Positions 1-10,410 of a stretch of 64,000 nt of DNA are shown here, in pieces. The translations under genes and the position numbers were made by a program. Source of the stretch: Affinundibacterium fentianense (lineage in GTDB: Bacteria > Pseudomonadota > Gammaproteobacteria > Burkholderiales > Burkholderiaceae_D). The stretch covers positions 372,001 to 436,000 of the forward strand of contig NZ_JAGSPJ010000003.1 in NCBI RefSeq assembly GCF_018139545.1, in the 5' to 3' direction. The first letter of the stretch is position 1. The number at the start of each line of letters is the position of its first letter. The notes below the pieces were generated by a model, which did no database searches, had not been told where the DNA came from, and was given only the letters and a program-made list of their open reading frames with translations.

Positions 1-1460
1 AAACAGCCTTGGAATATGTGGCACATGGTTTGAAAAATGTGAAACATGAGCATGGTGCAAATTCTATAGCTGGTTTGGCGACTGCAAATTCAACTTTAGA
101 AGAAATGAGTTTGCTGTCACGAGTAGTACGTGGTTTGGGTTCTGAAAATATCGAAACGCGCCTACGTCAATCTGACTTCGCATTAACGTCAAAAATTAAG
201 CCATGGTTGGGCATGTCAATTGCCACATTTGCGCAATTAAAAAATGTATTTGTGATCGGCTCCTTCCTACGTAAGGATCATCCACTGCTGGCAGCACGTT
301 TGCGTCAAGCAGTGAAAGCTGGTGCAAAGTTGAGTGTTTTGCACGCGACTGATGATGAATTGTTGATGAAAGTTGCGAATAAAGCAGTGTTGGCACCTTC
401 AGCATGGTTGTCGTTCTTGGCGGAAATTGCTACGGCAGTCGCGAATTCAAAACAAGTTGCGAAGCCAGCAGGCTTGGCAGATGTTGCGGTCAGTGATGTG
501 GCGCAAACAATTGCAACTAATTTGTTGTCTGGTGCGGAAACTGCCTCTTCTGGTGTTTTCCTTGGTAATACAGCGGCGCAACATCCTGATGCATCTAAAA
601 TTCATGCTTTGGCTCAATGGATTGCTCAAAACACGGGTGCAGGTTTTGGTTATTTGACTGAAGCAGCGAACACGGTAGGCGCTTATTTGTCGGATGCGGT
701 GCCAGCGAGTCCTGATGTTGCAACGAATCTGCTGACAAATGCGCGTAAAGCAGTTGTTTTATTCAATGCTGAGCCTGAATTTGATTTCGCGAATACGAAT
801 CAAGCGCAAGCGGTATTGGCGCAAGCGGATATGGTAGTTGTGATGTCACCATTTAAGCATGGCATGGATTACGCAGACGTGATGTTGCCAGTTTCTCCTT
901 ACACAGAAACCGCGGGTACTTTCGTTAATTGCGAAGGTCGTGCGCAAAGTTTCCACGGTGTCGTGAAACCATTGGGTGATACTCGCCCTGGATGGAAAGT
1001 CTTACGTGTTCTGGGTAACTTGTTGGGCTTAGAGAATTTTGAGTTTGAAACAGCTGAAGCAGTACGCGATGCCGTGTTGGGACAAGGTCAAACAGACTTG
1101 TCAGCAAAGTTGAATAATTTTGCAGATATGGCGGTCACGAATGCAAGTTCAGTAGCTGGCTTGGAACGTGTCTCGGATGTGCCTATCTATAGCACGGATG
1201 CAATCGTTCGCCGTGCAGAATCTTTGCAACGTACCGCTGACGCAAAAGCACCGACCGTTAGTTTGAGTGCTGCTGAGTTCGCACGCCTCGCAATTGCTGA
1301 CGGTGATTTTGTGAAGTTAACGCAAGCGGGTACTTCAGTACTGGTTTCTGCGAAATTAGATAAAACATTGCCAGCGACGGTAGTGCGCGTGGCAGCCGGT
1401 GTTTTGGCAACGCATCAACTGGGTGCGATGTTTGGCCCAATTAATGTGGAGCGTGCATAA
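1..1460 (+). CDS. nuoG: NADH-quinone oxidoreductase subunit G, C-terminal part (cut by window edge)
   Basis: This is the large peripheral-arm subunit of respiratory complex I, which carries Fe-S clusters and a molybdopterin-oxidoreductase-like domain. Only the last 486 or so codons are present. The reading frame is open to the window edge, and the TTG at position 9 is an internal Leu codon, not a start. The N-terminal Fe-S cluster domains therefore lie outside the window. The visible part is the catalytically inactive molybdopterin-like region, with recognisable stretches such as [18 protein letters not shown] and [11 protein letters not shown]. The stop codon overlaps the nuoH start (TAATG), so the two are probably translationally coupled. 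Identity rests on these motifs and on the intact nuoH-N order downstream. Confidence 0.93.
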   Translation, partial: TALEYVAHGLKNVKHEHGANSIAGLATANSTLEEMSLLSRVVRGLGSENIETRLRQSDFALTSKIKPWLGMSIATFAQLKNVFVIGSFLRKDHPLLAARLRQAVKAGAKLSVLHATDDELLMKVANKAVLAPSAWLSFLAEIATAVANSKQVAKPAGLADVAVSDVAQTIATNLLSGAETASSGVFLGNTAAQHPDASKIHALAQWIAQNTGAGFGYLTEAANTVGAYLSDAVPASPDVATNLLTNARKAVVLFNAEPEFDFANTNQAQAVLAQADMVVVMSPFKHGMDYADVMLPVSPYTETAGTFVNCEGRAQSFHGVVKPLGDTRPGWKVLRVLGNLLGLENFEFETAEAVRDAVLGQGQTDLSAKLNNFADMAVTNASSVAGLERVSDVPIYSTDAIVRRAESLQRTADAKAPTVSLSAAEFARLAIADGDFVKLTQAGTSVLVSAKLDKTLPATVVRVAAGVLATHQLGAMFGPINVERA

Positions 1461-2545
1461 TGAATTTACTTGATACGGTTCAATCTTATGGAGTGCAATA
1501 CCTAGGTGGTTTGTGGCCTCTAGTATGGACCCTGGTTAAGATTGTTTGCATCACTTTGCCTGTGATGGGATGTGTCGCTTACCTGACCTTGTGGGAACGC
1601 AAAATGATTGGTTGGATGCATGTGCGTCTAGGCCCTAATCGTGTTGGTCCTGCAGGTTTGCTGCAACCAATTGCAGATGCATTGAAGCTGTTATTGAAGG
1701 AAATTATTATTCCTGCGAAAGCGAATAAGGTTTTATTTGTGATCGCACCGATTATGACGATCATGCCAGCGTTGGCAGCTTGGTCCGTCGTGCCATTTGG
1801 TCCTGAAGTCGTATTGGCAAATGTGAATGCTGGCCTGTTGTTAATCATGGCGATCACTTCCATGGAAGTGTACGGCATCATCATCGCGGGTTGGGCCTCT
1901 AACTCTAAATATGCCTTCTTGGGTGCGATGCGTGCTTCAGCACAAATGATTTCCTACGAAATCGCGATGGGTTTCGTATTAGTCATTGTGTTGATGGTCT
2001 CTGGCAGTTTGAATTTGACAGATGTTGTCAATGGTCAATCCAAAGGTTATTTTGCTGAACACGGTTGGAATTTTCTCTCTTGGAACTGGCTGCCTTTGTT
2101 GCCGATGTTTGTGGTTTACGTGATCTCTGGTATTGCAGAAACCAATCGTCACCCATTCGACGTCGTGGAAGGTGAGTCTGAGATTGTCGCTGGTCACATG
2201 GTTGAATATTCGGGTATGTCTTTCGCGATGTTCTTCCTCGCCGAGTACGCAAATATGATTTTGATTTCCGCATTGGCTTCCTTGATGTTCCTTGGTGGTT
2301 GGAATTCGCCGATTGGACATGCAGTTCCAGTGTTGGGATTGCTGACTTACTTGCCAGGCTGGATTTGGTTGGGCGTGAAGACTTTCTTCGTGGTCTCCTT
2401 ATTTATCTGGGCACGTGCTTCTTTCCCACGTTATCGATACGACCAAATCATGCGTTTGGGCTGGAAAGTATTTATTCCGCTGACCTTAGCATATTTGGTC
2501 ATCGTCGCCGGGTGGATGCAAACCTCATGGAATATTTGGAAGTAA
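1460..2545 (+). CDS. nuoH: NADH-quinone oxidoreductase subunit H
   Basis: NuoH is the membrane subunit of complex I that joins the peripheral arm to the proton-pumping arm and helps form the quinone chamber. The 361-residue length is normal. Family stretches are visible: [20 protein letters not shown] near residue 46, then [20 protein letters not shown], and [19 protein letters not shown] near residue 228. About eight hydrophobic segments are present. The ATG overlaps the nuoG stop by one base. It is the second gene of the visible nuo operon and is followed by nuoI 28 bases on. Confidence 0.97.
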   Translation: MNLLDTVQSYGVQYLGGLWPLVWTLVKIVCITLPVMGCVAYLTLWERKMIGWMHVRLGPNRVGPAGLLQPIADALKLLLKEIIIPAKANKVLFVIAPIMTIMPALAAWSVVPFGPEVVLANVNAGLLLIMAITSMEVYGIIIAGWASNSKYAFLGAMRASAQMISYEIAMGFVLVIVLMVSGSLNLTDVVNGQSKGYFAEHGWNFLSWNWLPLLPMFVVYVISGIAETNRHPFDVVEGESEIVAGHMVEYSGMSFAMFFLAEYANMILISALASLMFLGGWNSPIGHAVPVLGLLTYLPGWIWLGVKTFFVVSLFIWARASFPRYRYDQIMRLGWKVFIPLTLAYLVIVAGWMQTSWNIWK

Positions 2546-2573
2546 ATCAGCTAAAGAATAATGGATGCAAATA

Positions 2574-3062
2574 ATGGAAGCAATTAAGGATTTCTTTGGC
2601 AGCCTGATGCTGCGCGAGTTGATCAAAGGTTTAGCTTTGACAGGTCGCTATATGTTTGCACGCAAAATCACGGTGCAATTCCCTGAGGAAAAGACACCGC
2701 AATCACCGCGTTTCCGTGGCTTGCACGCATTACGTCGCTATCCGAATGGTGAAGAGCGCTGCATTGCTTGTAAATTGTGCGAAGCGGTTTGTCCTGCGAT
2801 GGCGATTACGATTGAGTCGGATCAACGTGAAGATGGTTCACGTCGCACAACACGTTACGATATCGATCTGACGAAATGTATTTTCTGTGGTTTTTGTGAA
2901 GAGTCTTGCCCAGTTGATTCCATCGTAGAAACGCACGTATTGGAATATCACGGTGAAAAACGTGGTGACTTGTATTTCACCAAAGAGATGTTACTCGCTG
3001 TGGGTGATCGTTACGAACCAGAAATCGCGGCAGCGCGTCAAGCTGACGCTAAATACCGCTAA
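2574..3062 (+). CDS. nuoI: NADH-quinone oxidoreductase subunit I (2x[4Fe-4S] ferredoxin)
   Basis: NuoI carries two [4Fe-4S] clusters that pass electrons toward the quinone site of complex I. Two ferredoxin motifs are visible: [12 protein letters not shown] and [12 protein letters not shown], each followed by the usual proline. An in-frame ATG also exists at 2565. I chose 2574 because it gives 162 residues beginning MEAIKDFF, the usual beta-proteobacterial form and length. A weak purine-rich stretch precedes both candidates. It lies between nuoH and nuoJ in the standard order. Confidence 0.96.
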   Translation: MEAIKDFFGSLMLRELIKGLALTGRYMFARKITVQFPEEKTPQSPRFRGLHALRRYPNGEERCIACKLCEAVCPAMAITIESDQREDGSRRTTRYDIDLTKCIFCGFCEESCPVDSIVETHVLEYHGEKRGDLYFTKEMLLAVGDRYEPEIAAARQADAKYR

Positions 3063-3080
3063 GACTGGAAGAGCTGAATT

Positions 3081-3728
3081 ATGGATTTTGTTACTGCATT
3101 ATTTTATGCGTTCTCAGCGATCTTAATAATCGCTGCCACTCAAGTGATTACTGCACGTAATCCTGTGCATGCCGCCTTATTTTTGGTGCTCTCATTTTTC
3201 ACCGCAGCAGGAATTTGGTTGTTATTGAAAGCGGAATTTTTAGCCATTGTTCTGGTGTTGGTATATGTTGGCGCAGTGATGGTTTTGTTCTTGTTCGTTG
3301 TGATGATGTTGGATATTGATCTAGATAAATTACGCGAAGGATTTTGGGGGCGTTTGCCTTTAGCAGCCATCGTCGGTGTGGTGGTTGCTTTAGAAATGTC
3401 GGCAGTTTTGTTAAAAGGCTTTTTGCGTCCTGATAACAATGTACCTGCTGCGGCTTCACACATCGGTGGCACGAAGGCTTTGGGCTTAGAAATTTTTACG
3501 AATTATGTATTCGCGTTTGAAGTTGCCGCAGCAATTTTATTGTTAGCTATTGTTGCAGCGGTAGCGTTGACATTGCGCCGTCGTAAAGACAGTAAGTATT
3601 TTGATCCAGCCGCTGCGGTTAAAGTTAAACGTGCTGATCGTATCCGTATTGTGAGTATGAAGGCAGAATCTGATCGTGCAAATGCGGGAGCAGAAACCCA
3701 AACTACTGCAGAAAAAACAGGTGCCTAA
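3081..3728 (+). CDS. nuoJ: NADH-quinone oxidoreductase subunit J
   Basis: NuoJ is a membrane subunit of complex I, homologous to mitochondrial ND6. The protein has about five transmembrane segments in its first 165 residues, including the conserved region VLVLVYVGAVMVLFLFVVMM around residues 57-76. The final 50 or so residues are hydrophilic and rich in Lys, Arg, Ala and Thr (from RRRKDSKYFDPA to the end). They probably form a soluble tail and are of no known function. The stop codon is directly followed by the nuoK ATG with no gap, which suggests coupled translation. Confidence 0.95.
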   Translation: MDFVTALFYAFSAILIIAATQVITARNPVHAALFLVLSFFTAAGIWLLLKAEFLAIVLVLVYVGAVMVLFLFVVMMLDIDLDKLREGFWGRLPLAAIVGVVVALEMSAVLLKGFLRPDNNVPAAASHIGGTKALGLEIFTNYVFAFEVAAAILLLAIVAAVALTLRRRKDSKYFDPAAAVKVKRADRIRIVSMKAESDRANAGAETQTTAEKTGA

Positions 3729-4037
3729 ATGACTTTAACACTTACCCATTTTTTGATACTCGGTGCGATTTTATTTGCAATCTCGGTAGTCGGGATTTTC
3801 ATGAATCGCAAAAACATCATTGTATTGCTGATGGCGATTGAACTAATGTTGTTGGCGGTGAATATCAATTTCATCGCTTTCTCTCATTACTTAGGTGATG
3901 CAGCTGGACAGATTTTCGTGTTCTTCATTTTGACTGTGGCAGCAGCGGAATCTGCGATTGGTTTGGCGATTTTAGTGGTGATGTTCCGTAATCTGGATAC
4001 GATTAATGTGGAAGACTTAGGCTCATTGAAGGGCTAA
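3729..4037 (+). CDS. nuoK: NADH-quinone oxidoreductase subunit K
   Basis: NuoK is a small three-helix membrane subunit of complex I, homologous to ND4L. At 102 residues it has the normal size. Family features are the stretch [20 protein letters not shown], with the conserved membrane Glu in helix 2, and [16 protein letters not shown] with the second conserved Glu in helix 3. Both acidic residues belong to the proton path in the family. Its start abuts the nuoJ stop. A 107-base gap without a recognisable feature separates it from nuoL. Confidence 0.97.
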   Translation: MTLTLTHFLILGAILFAISVVGIFMNRKNIIVLLMAIELMLLAVNINFIAFSHYLGDAAGQIFVFFILTVAAAESAIGLAILVVMFRNLDTINVEDLGSLKG

Positions 4038-4144
4038 AAAGACAGAAACCTCTTGGAAGTTGACAGTGCGTTGACTTCTGAGCATCTTTCAAGTTGATAA
4101 GCAGTTTGAGAATTTAAAAGAATTAAGATAATCAAAGGGTCATT

Positions 4145-6181
4145 ATGGCGGGGCAACTTAACCCACATTTACTGCTAGCAGTACCATTGGCGCCACTCGC
4201 TGGATCAGCCATTGCGGGTCTGTTAGGCACGAAATTTTTTGGTAATTTGGTTGGACGCAAGATCTCGCATAGCGCGACGATACTTGGGGTTTTAATCGCA
4301 TTTATTCTATCTTGCATGACTTTGTCGCAAGTGATGGATGGTGCGAAATACAATGCCACTTTATATCATTGGATGACTGTTGGTAGCTTGAAGCTGGAAG
4401 TTGGTTTCTTAGTGGACAGCCTTACCGCAATGATGATGTGCGTTGTCACCTTCGTGTCTTTGATGGTGCATATTTACACTGTCGGTTATATGGCTGAAGA
4501 CGAAGGCTACAACCGTTTCTTTGCCTATATTTCCTTGTTCACCTTCTCGATGTTGATGCTGGTTATGAGCAACAACTTCTTGCAATTGTTCTTTGGTTGG
4601 GAAGCCGTTGGTTTAGTTTCCTACCTCTTGATTGGCTTTTGGTACACGAAGCCAACGGCAATTTATGCGAACATGAAGGCCTTCTTAGTGAATCGTGTAG
4701 GTGACTTTGGCTTTATCTTGGGTATTGGTTTATTAGTCGCTTATGCAGGTTCCATGGACTATGCAGAGGTTTTTGCGAAGAAAGCCGAGCTTGCCCCATT
4801 GATGTTGCCAGGTACAGATTGGATGTTGATTACCGTTGCATGTATTTGTTTGTTCATCGGAGCGATGGGTAAATCTGCACAATTCCCTCTGCATGTATGG
4901 TTGCCAGATTCTATGGAAGGTCCAACGCCAATTTCTGCTTTGATTCACGCTGCAACAATGGTCACCGCAGGTATTTTCATGGTGGCACGTATGTCACCAC
5001 TGTTTGAAATGTCTGATACTGCCCTGAATTTCATCATGGTGATCGGTTCCATTACTGCACTGTTCATGGGTTTCCTTGGCATCATTCAAAACGATATCAA
5101 ACGCGTTGTTGCTTACTCTACCTTGTCGCAGTTGGGTTATATGACTGTAGCGCTTGGAGCATCCGCGTATTCGGTAGCGGTATTCCATTTAATGACGCAC
5201 GCATTCTTTAAGGCTCTATTGTTCTTGGCGGCTGGTTCGGTGATTATCGGTATGCATCATGATCAAGACATTCGCAATATGGGTGGCTTACGTAAATACA
5301 TGAAGGTGACGTGGATTACTTCATTACTGGGCTCTTTAGCTTTAATCGGTACACCTTTCTTCTCTGGATTCTATTCCAAAGATTCGATTATTGAAGCAGT
5401 CATGTTGTCTCATTTGCCAGGTGCTGGATTTGCAAAATTTGCGGTGTTGGCAGGGGTGTTTGTAACAGCCTTCTATTCTTTCCGTATGTACTTCTTGGTA
5501 TTCCACGGTAAAGAAAACTTCGGTCATGCACATGATGCACATGGTCATGACGATCATCACGATGATCATCATCATGGTTTAGCGCCAGGTCAAAAGCCGC
5601 ATGAGTCTCCAGCTGTGGTGTGGGTACCATTGGCGCTGTTGGCGATTCCTTCTGTGTTCATCGGTTTGTATGCGATCGAACCTATGTTGTACGGTGATTT
5701 CTTTAAAGACGTGATTTTCATCGATCACCATGCGCATCATGCAATGGGTGAATTGAAAGAAGAATTCCACGGTTGGCAAGCAATGGGCATTCATGCACTG
5801 ACGACGCTACCATTCTGGTTGGCATTAGCAGGTGTTGCTTTGTCTTACTTCTTCTATATGGTCAAACCAGCTATTCCTGCAATGATCAAACAGAAATTTA
5901 GTGCAATTTTCACGCTATTGGACAATAAGTACTACATGGATAGATTTAACGAAATCGTGTTCGCTGGTGGTGCTCGTTTATTGGGTGGCGGCTTGTGGAA
6001 TATCGGTGACAAGGGCTTAATCGACGGTTTGGTGGTGAATGGTAGTGCGAAATTGGTAGGCTTATTCTCCAAAATTGTTCGTTTGTTCCAAACTGGTTTC
6101 ATCTACCACTATGCGCTGGTAATGATTTTGGGTGTGTTGGGCTTCTTGATTTATTTCATGCCGCTCCCGTTTGCTAAATAA
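4145..6181 (+). CDS. nuoL: NADH-quinone oxidoreductase subunit L
   Basis: NuoL is the distal antiporter-like proton-pumping subunit of complex I (ND5 homologue). The 678-residue protein shows the proton_antipo domain with GWEAVGLVSYLLIGFW, KSAQFPLHVWLPDSMEGPTP and ALIHAATMVTAGIFM, and a C-terminal region with the long lateral helix expected of NuoL. An unusually His/Asp-rich hydrophilic loop (HAHDAHGHDDHHDDHHH) lies at about residues 459-477 between membrane helices. Similar loops occur in other beta-proteobacterial NuoL as I recall them, and metal binding is only a possibility. The start follows a weak purine-rich site (AAAGGG). Confidence 0.97.
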   Translation: MAGQLNPHLLLAVPLAPLAGSAIAGLLGTKFFGNLVGRKISHSATILGVLIAFILSCMTLSQVMDGAKYNATLYHWMTVGSLKLEVGFLVDSLTAMMMCVVTFVSLMVHIYTVGYMAEDEGYNRFFAYISLFTFSMLMLVMSNNFLQLFFGWEAVGLVSYLLIGFWYTKPTAIYANMKAFLVNRVGDFGFILGIGLLVAYAGSMDYAEVFAKKAELAPLMLPGTDWMLITVACICLFIGAMGKSAQFPLHVWLPDSMEGPTPISALIHAATMVTAGIFMVARMSPLFEMSDTALNFIMVIGSITALFMGFLGIIQNDIKRVVAYSTLSQLGYMTVALGASAYSVAVFHLMTHAFFKALLFLAAGSVIIGMHHDQDIRNMGGLRKYMKVTWITSLLGSLALIGTPFFSGFYSKDSIIEAVMLSHLPGAGFAKFAVLAGVFVTAFYSFRMYFLVFHGKENFGHAHDAHGHDDHHDDHHHGLAPGQKPHESPAVVWVPLALLAIPSVFIGLYAIEPMLYGDFFKDVIFIDHHAHHAMGELKEEFHGWQAMGIHALTTLPFWLALAGVALSYFFYMVKPAIPAMIKQKFSAIFTLLDNKYYMDRFNEIVFAGGARLLGGGLWNIGDKGLIDGLVVNGSAKLVGLFSKIVRLFQTGFIYHYALVMILGVLGFLIYFMPLPFAK

Positions 6182-6202
6182 AGTGACCACAATAAGATAA
6201 TT

Positions 6203-7696
6203 ATGATGCTGTCAAATTCTCCAATATTAAGCCTGTCGATCTGGTTGCCAATCGCTTTCGGTGTGGCCGTGTTAGCACTTGGTCGAGATAAAAACCCCGG
6301 GTTGGTTCGTCTCATTTCTTTAGTGGGTTCTCTTTTTAGTTTTGCAGTCACTATTCCACTTGTTCAGGGGTTTAATAATGCGGCCCATGGCATGCAGTTT
6401 GTTGAACGATTGACTTGGATTGAGCGTTTCAATGCATTTTATGCTTTGGGAGTCGATGGTATTTCCATGTGGTTGGTACCTTTAACCGCATTTATTACTG
6501 TTATCGTCGTCATCGCAGCGTGGGAAGTCATTGAGAAAAATGTGGCCCAGTATATGGGAGCTTTTCTCATTCTTTCAGGTCTCATGATAGGCGTTTTCTG
6601 CGCGACAGATGGCTTGTTATTTTATGTGTTCTTCGAAGCGACTCTGATCCCAATGTACATCATCGTTGGTATTTGGGGTGGGCCAAATAGGGTGTACGCT
6701 GCATTTAAATTCTTCTTGTACACCTTACTTGGATCTCTGCTGACCTTGGTTGCGATTATTTACCTGTACTTCAAGTCTAACGGATCTTTTGATATTCAAG
6801 TGTGGCATCAATTGCCGCTGTCTTTGCATGCGCAAATCCTGCTTTTCGTGGCCTTCTTGATGGCTTTTGCGGTTAAAGTGCCGATGTGGCCAGTTCATAC
6901 TTGGTTGCCTGATGCTCACGTTGAGGCTCCGACTGGAGGTTCGGTCGTATTGGCTGCAATCATGTTGAAACTTGGAGCGTATGGATTTTTGCGATTCTCA
7001 TTACCTATCGCACCTGATGCAAGTCATTATTTGGCGAGCATGATGATTACCTTGTCACTGATTGCTGTGATTTATATCGGTCTCGTTGCGTTGGTGCAAA
7101 AGGATATGAAAAAGCTAGTCGCATATTCATCGATTGCACACATGGGTTTTGTGACCTTAGGCTTTTTTATGTTTAACGAACTCGCCGTGCAAGGCGCGAT
7201 TGTTCAGATGATTTCTCATGGCTTTATATCCGCGGCAATGTTTTTGTGCATTGGCGTGTTGTATGACCGAGTTCATTCACGAGAAATCGCTGATTATGGT
7301 GGCGTAGTTAATACCATGCCGAAATTTGCCGCCTTGTTTGTCTTGTTCTCGATGGCCAACTGCGGCCTACCAGCGACCTCTGGTTTTGTTGGTGAGTTCA
7401 TGGTGATTATTGGGGCAGTGAAGTTCAATTTTTGGATTGGCATGTTAGCTGCTACGGCACTGATTTTTGGTGCTGCCTATTCCTTGTGGATGGTGAAACG
7501 GGTGGTATTTGGCGCAATTACGCATGATCACGTAGCAAAATTAGTGGACTTGAATAAGCGTGAGTTTTTCATGTTGGGTGTGTTGGCGATTGCTGTCATC
7601 GCGATGGGCTTGTATCCAGCGCCTTTCACAGACGCGATGCAAGTATCGGTCGCTGATTTATTGAAGCATGTAGCAACGACAAAAATCGCTCCATAG
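6203..7696 (+). CDS. nuoM: NADH-quinone oxidoreductase subunit M
   Basis: NuoM is an antiporter-like proton-pumping subunit of complex I (ND4 homologue). At 497 residues it matches the family. Visible hallmarks are FFEATLIPMYIIVGIWGG with the essential membrane Glu near residue 145, KVPMWPVHTWLPDAHVEAPT near residue 228, and YSSIAHMGFVTLGFF. Two consecutive ATGs (6203 and 6206) could each serve as start. It follows nuoL by 21 bases. Confidence 0.97.
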   Translation: MMLSNSPILSLSIWLPIAFGVAVLALGRDKNPGLVRLISLVGSLFSFAVTIPLVQGFNNAAHGMQFVERLTWIERFNAFYALGVDGISMWLVPLTAFITVIVVIAAWEVIEKNVAQYMGAFLILSGLMIGVFCATDGLLFYVFFEATLIPMYIIVGIWGGPNRVYAAFKFFLYTLLGSLLTLVAIIYLYFKSNGSFDIQVWHQLPLSLHAQILLFVAFLMAFAVKVPMWPVHTWLPDAHVEAPTGGSVVLAAIMLKLGAYGFLRFSLPIAPDASHYLASMMITLSLIAVIYIGLVALVQKDMKKLVAYSSIAHMGFVTLGFFMFNELAVQGAIVQMISHGFISAAMFLCIGVLYDRVHSREIADYGGVVNTMPKFAALFVLFSMANCGLPATSGFVGEFMVIIGAVKFNFWIGMLAATALIFGAAYSLWMVKRVVFGAITHDHVAKLVDLNKREFFMLGVLAIAVIAMGLYPAPFTDAMQVSVADLLKHVATTKIAP

Positions 7697-7724
7697 TAGT
7701 CATTAGAATTTAGAAATCGATAAT

Positions 7725-9203
7725 ATGAACCTGATTCCACCATCACTTTATCCAGAAGTATTTTTACTGCTATCGATCTGTGCGATCTTGCTGATCGACA
7801 TGTTTCTTAGTGACGACAAGCGGAATGTAACCTATGCGTTGAGCTTATTGTCGCTTGGTGTATGTGGCGTTTTGACGATGAATGCGACAAGTGGCACCTC
7901 GGTGTATTTGAGCAACAACATGTTTGTCTCAGATGCCATGTCGAATCTGTTGAAAATGTTCAGTTATATTGCCGTGGGTGTGACGTTTATTTACGGGCGT
8001 CAATACGCCACTGATCGTGGTATGACAAAAGGGATGCTGGGTGGCGAGTTTTACACACTTGCTTTGTTTGCCCTTTTGGGACAAATGATCATGATTTCTG
8101 GAAATAATCTGTTGATCATTTATCTCGGTCTTGAGTTAATGTCTTTGGCGTTGTACGCCTTGGTCGCATTGCGTCGCGATCACACAGAGTCGACTGAAGC
8201 GGCGATGAAGTACTTTGTATTGGGTGCTTTGGCATCGGGCTTTTTGTTGTATGGAATTTCCATGCTTTACGGTGCTACCGGCACATTGAATTTAAATGAA
8301 ATGGCAAGAATTGCCGCGTTAGCTACTGCAAATAAAACGATCTTAGTATTTGGTATCGTATTCTTAGTCGCTGGCCTTGCATTCAAATTAGGGGTTGTTC
8401 CATTTCATATGTGGGTACCTGACGTATATCAAGGTTCACCAACGGTCGTTACTTTGCTATTGGGTGGTGCACCAAAGTTGGCGGCTTTCGCAATTACGTT
8501 CCGCTTGTTGGTGGAAGGTTTGTTTCCGCAGGTATTGGATTGGCAGCAAATGCTGATGGTGTTGGCGGTAATGTCGATGGCGATCGGCAATATTACCGCA
8601 ATCGCTCAAACAAACCTGAAGCGTATGTTGGCCTACTCGACGATTTCACAGATGGGCTTCATGTTGCTTGGTTTTATCTCTGGCGTTTCGAACGGCAACG
8701 TAAATTTGGCTGGCGAAGCGTATAGTGCGTCGATGTTTTACGCGATTACTTATGTGATGACCACACTTGGGTCTTTTGGTGTGATCCTGTTGTTATCGCG
8801 CGCCGGCTTTGAAGCCGAGAATATTGCCGATTTGAAGGGATTGAACAAACGTAGTAAGTGGTTTGCATTCATCATGTTGTTGTTGATGTTCTCATTGGCA
8901 GGTATTCCACCATTGATGGGCTTTTATGCCAAATTATCAGTATTGACGTCGGTAGTTGCGACGGGTCAAGTTTGGCTAGCAGTTGCCGCTGTTTTGTTCT
9001 CTTTAATTGGCGCGTTCTACTATTTGCGTATTGTTAAGGTGATGTATTTTGATGAGCCAGTAGACAGTTCGCCGATTGTGGCGCATGCCGACCTAAAATT
9101 AGTCCTCAGTGTCAATGGTTTAGCGGTTCTTGTGCTAGGTATCGTTCCAGATACATTGCTGCAGAGTTGCATAGCGGCGATCAGAAGTACGATAGCGTCT
9201 TGA
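7725..9203 (+). CDS. nuoN: NADH-quinone oxidoreductase subunit N
   Basis: NuoN is the third antiporter-like subunit of complex I (ND2 homologue). The 492-residue protein contains [20 protein letters not shown] with the conserved Glu, [19 protein letters not shown] and [16 protein letters not shown]. It ends the nuo gene set. The following DUF2818 gene, 28 bases on, is probably part of the same transcript. Confidence 0.97.
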   Translation: MNLIPPSLYPEVFLLLSICAILLIDMFLSDDKRNVTYALSLLSLGVCGVLTMNATSGTSVYLSNNMFVSDAMSNLLKMFSYIAVGVTFIYGRQYATDRGMTKGMLGGEFYTLALFALLGQMIMISGNNLLIIYLGLELMSLALYALVALRRDHTESTEAAMKYFVLGALASGFLLYGISMLYGATGTLNLNEMARIAALATANKTILVFGIVFLVAGLAFKLGVVPFHMWVPDVYQGSPTVVTLLLGGAPKLAAFAITFRLLVEGLFPQVLDWQQMLMVLAVMSMAIGNITAIAQTNLKRMLAYSTISQMGFMLLGFISGVSNGNVNLAGEAYSASMFYAITYVMTTLGSFGVILLLSRAGFEAENIADLKGLNKRSKWFAFIMLLLMFSLAGIPPLMGFYAKLSVLTSVVATGQVWLAVAAVLFSLIGAFYYLRIVKVMYFDEPVDSSPIVAHADLKLVLSVNGLAVLVLGIVPDTLLQSCIAAIRSTIAS

Positions 9204-9231
9204 TCCAGGCATTTCAACAGAAAGAAGTGTT

Positions 9232-9537
9232 TTGAATACATCACTTTTAAGTTGGTTCGTGATTGTCATAGCGCTTTTGGCCGCTAGCCTTCCATTCTTT
9301 ACTGAACGCCTTTTCGGTTTGATCACCATAAAATTCAGAAAGACAGTATGGCTACGGCTGTTTGAACTAGTTGTCTTATATTTTTTGGTTGGTTTACTAG
9401 GAACGTTTCTTGAGGCTCAAGCTGGAAATCGTTTTGAGCAGCGTTGGGAATTTTTTGCAATTACAGCATGTCTTTTTGTTGTGTTTGCCTTTCCCGGATT
9501 TGTTTATTGTTATCTGCGCAAGCAAAGTTTTGAATAG
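9232..9537 (+). CDS. DUF2818 family small membrane protein
   Basis: This is a 101-residue protein with three predicted membrane segments (about residues 5-25, 40-58 and 75-93). It resembles the DUF2818 family, which in Burkholderiales typically sits right after nuoN. Its function is unknown, and a role in complex I assembly or stability is only suggested by this location. The start is TTG at 9232, supported by AAAGAAG about five bases upstream and by the absence of an in-frame ATG nearby. It is followed nine bases later by the Nudix gene. Confidence 0.8.
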   Translation: MNTSLLSWFVIVIALLAASLPFFTERLFGLITIKFRKTVWLRLFELVVLYFLVGLLGTFLEAQAGNRFEQRWEFFAITACLFVVFAFPGFVYCYLRKQSFE

Positions 9538-9546
9538 CCTTAGTCT

Positions 9547-10128
9547 ATGAACATCCTTGATCTCAGTCCAGATCAAAACCCCCAATTGGCAGAGATAAAG
9601 GTGGATAGCCATCGGGCTTATCACGGCAGTTTTTTACAGGTTGAAAAAGATACAGTCAAACTACCTGATGGTAATTTGGTGACGCGCGAATATATAAAAC
9701 ATCCTGGCGCGGTGGTCATCCTTCCCTTATTTGATGATGGATCGGTATTGATGGAGCGTCAGTTTCGCTATCCATTAAACCAAGTATTTCTTGAGTTTCC
9801 AGCTGGCAAAATAGACCCAAATGAAGATTCACTAGTTTGTGCGAAACGTGAGCTAAAAGAGGAAACTGGCTATACAGCTGACCATTGGGAATTCGTTTGC
9901 ACAATTCATAACGCTATTGCGTATGCAGATGAGCATTTAGATATTTACCTAGCACGTGGTCTCGTTGCTGGTGATGCGAAACTGGATGACGAAGAATTTT
10001 TGGAAACTTTTACAGCGCCGGTTTCAGATGTGTTGGCATGGGTAAGGGCGGGCAAGATTACCGACGTCAAGACTGTGATAGGCGCATTTTGGCTGGACAA
10101 GATTCTTAAACAAGAATGGCAGCTTTAG
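9547..10128 (+). CDS. Nudix hydrolase, probable ADP-ribose pyrophosphatase
   Basis: This enzyme is predicted to hydrolyse a nucleoside diphosphate linked to another moiety, most likely ADP-ribose. A complete Nudix box runs from Gly87 to Tyr109: GKIDPNE, then REL and KEETGY, fitting GX5EX7REUXEEXGU. The upstream part (TREYIKHPGAVVILPL, then ERQFRYP and EFPAGKID) is typical of the NudF/ADP-ribose pyrophosphatase branch. Length is 193 residues. It is probably co-transcribed with nuoN and DUF2818. The exact substrate cannot be read from the sequence. Confidence 0.87.
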   Translation: MNILDLSPDQNPQLAEIKVDSHRAYHGSFLQVEKDTVKLPDGNLVTREYIKHPGAVVILPLFDDGSVLMERQFRYPLNQVFLEFPAGKIDPNEDSLVCAKRELKEETGYTADHWEFVCTIHNAIAYADEHLDIYLARGLVAGDAKLDDEEFLETFTAPVSDVLAWVRAGKITDVKTVIGAFWLDKILKQEWQL

Positions 10129-10410
10129 TCGCTTAATTCAGTTTAGTTGCTAAGGCGCCTGAGCTTTGCAAAATAGTCGTTTTTCTTCCTAGTACTCCCT
10201 TTTCTCCTTGGATTTTTCTCGAGTGTCGATTCGGCCTTAAGTGGCATCATATCAGTCGCAACATCGGCGATTTTCTCATTGAGTGTTTGTTCTTCATTTT
10301 TTTCTGCGCTTGTTTTTTCGTTGGCTCAGGTTCCCCGCTTATGCCTGATATATTCGAAAGTGTCCTCTAAAAAAGGTAAAATGGTGGCGGTAAATATTTG
10401 AGGGAGCATT

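Noticed and set aside
5524-5580. Possible CAT/GAT simple repeat in nuoL
   Set aside because: It is the coding sequence of the His/Asp-rich loop and stays in frame.
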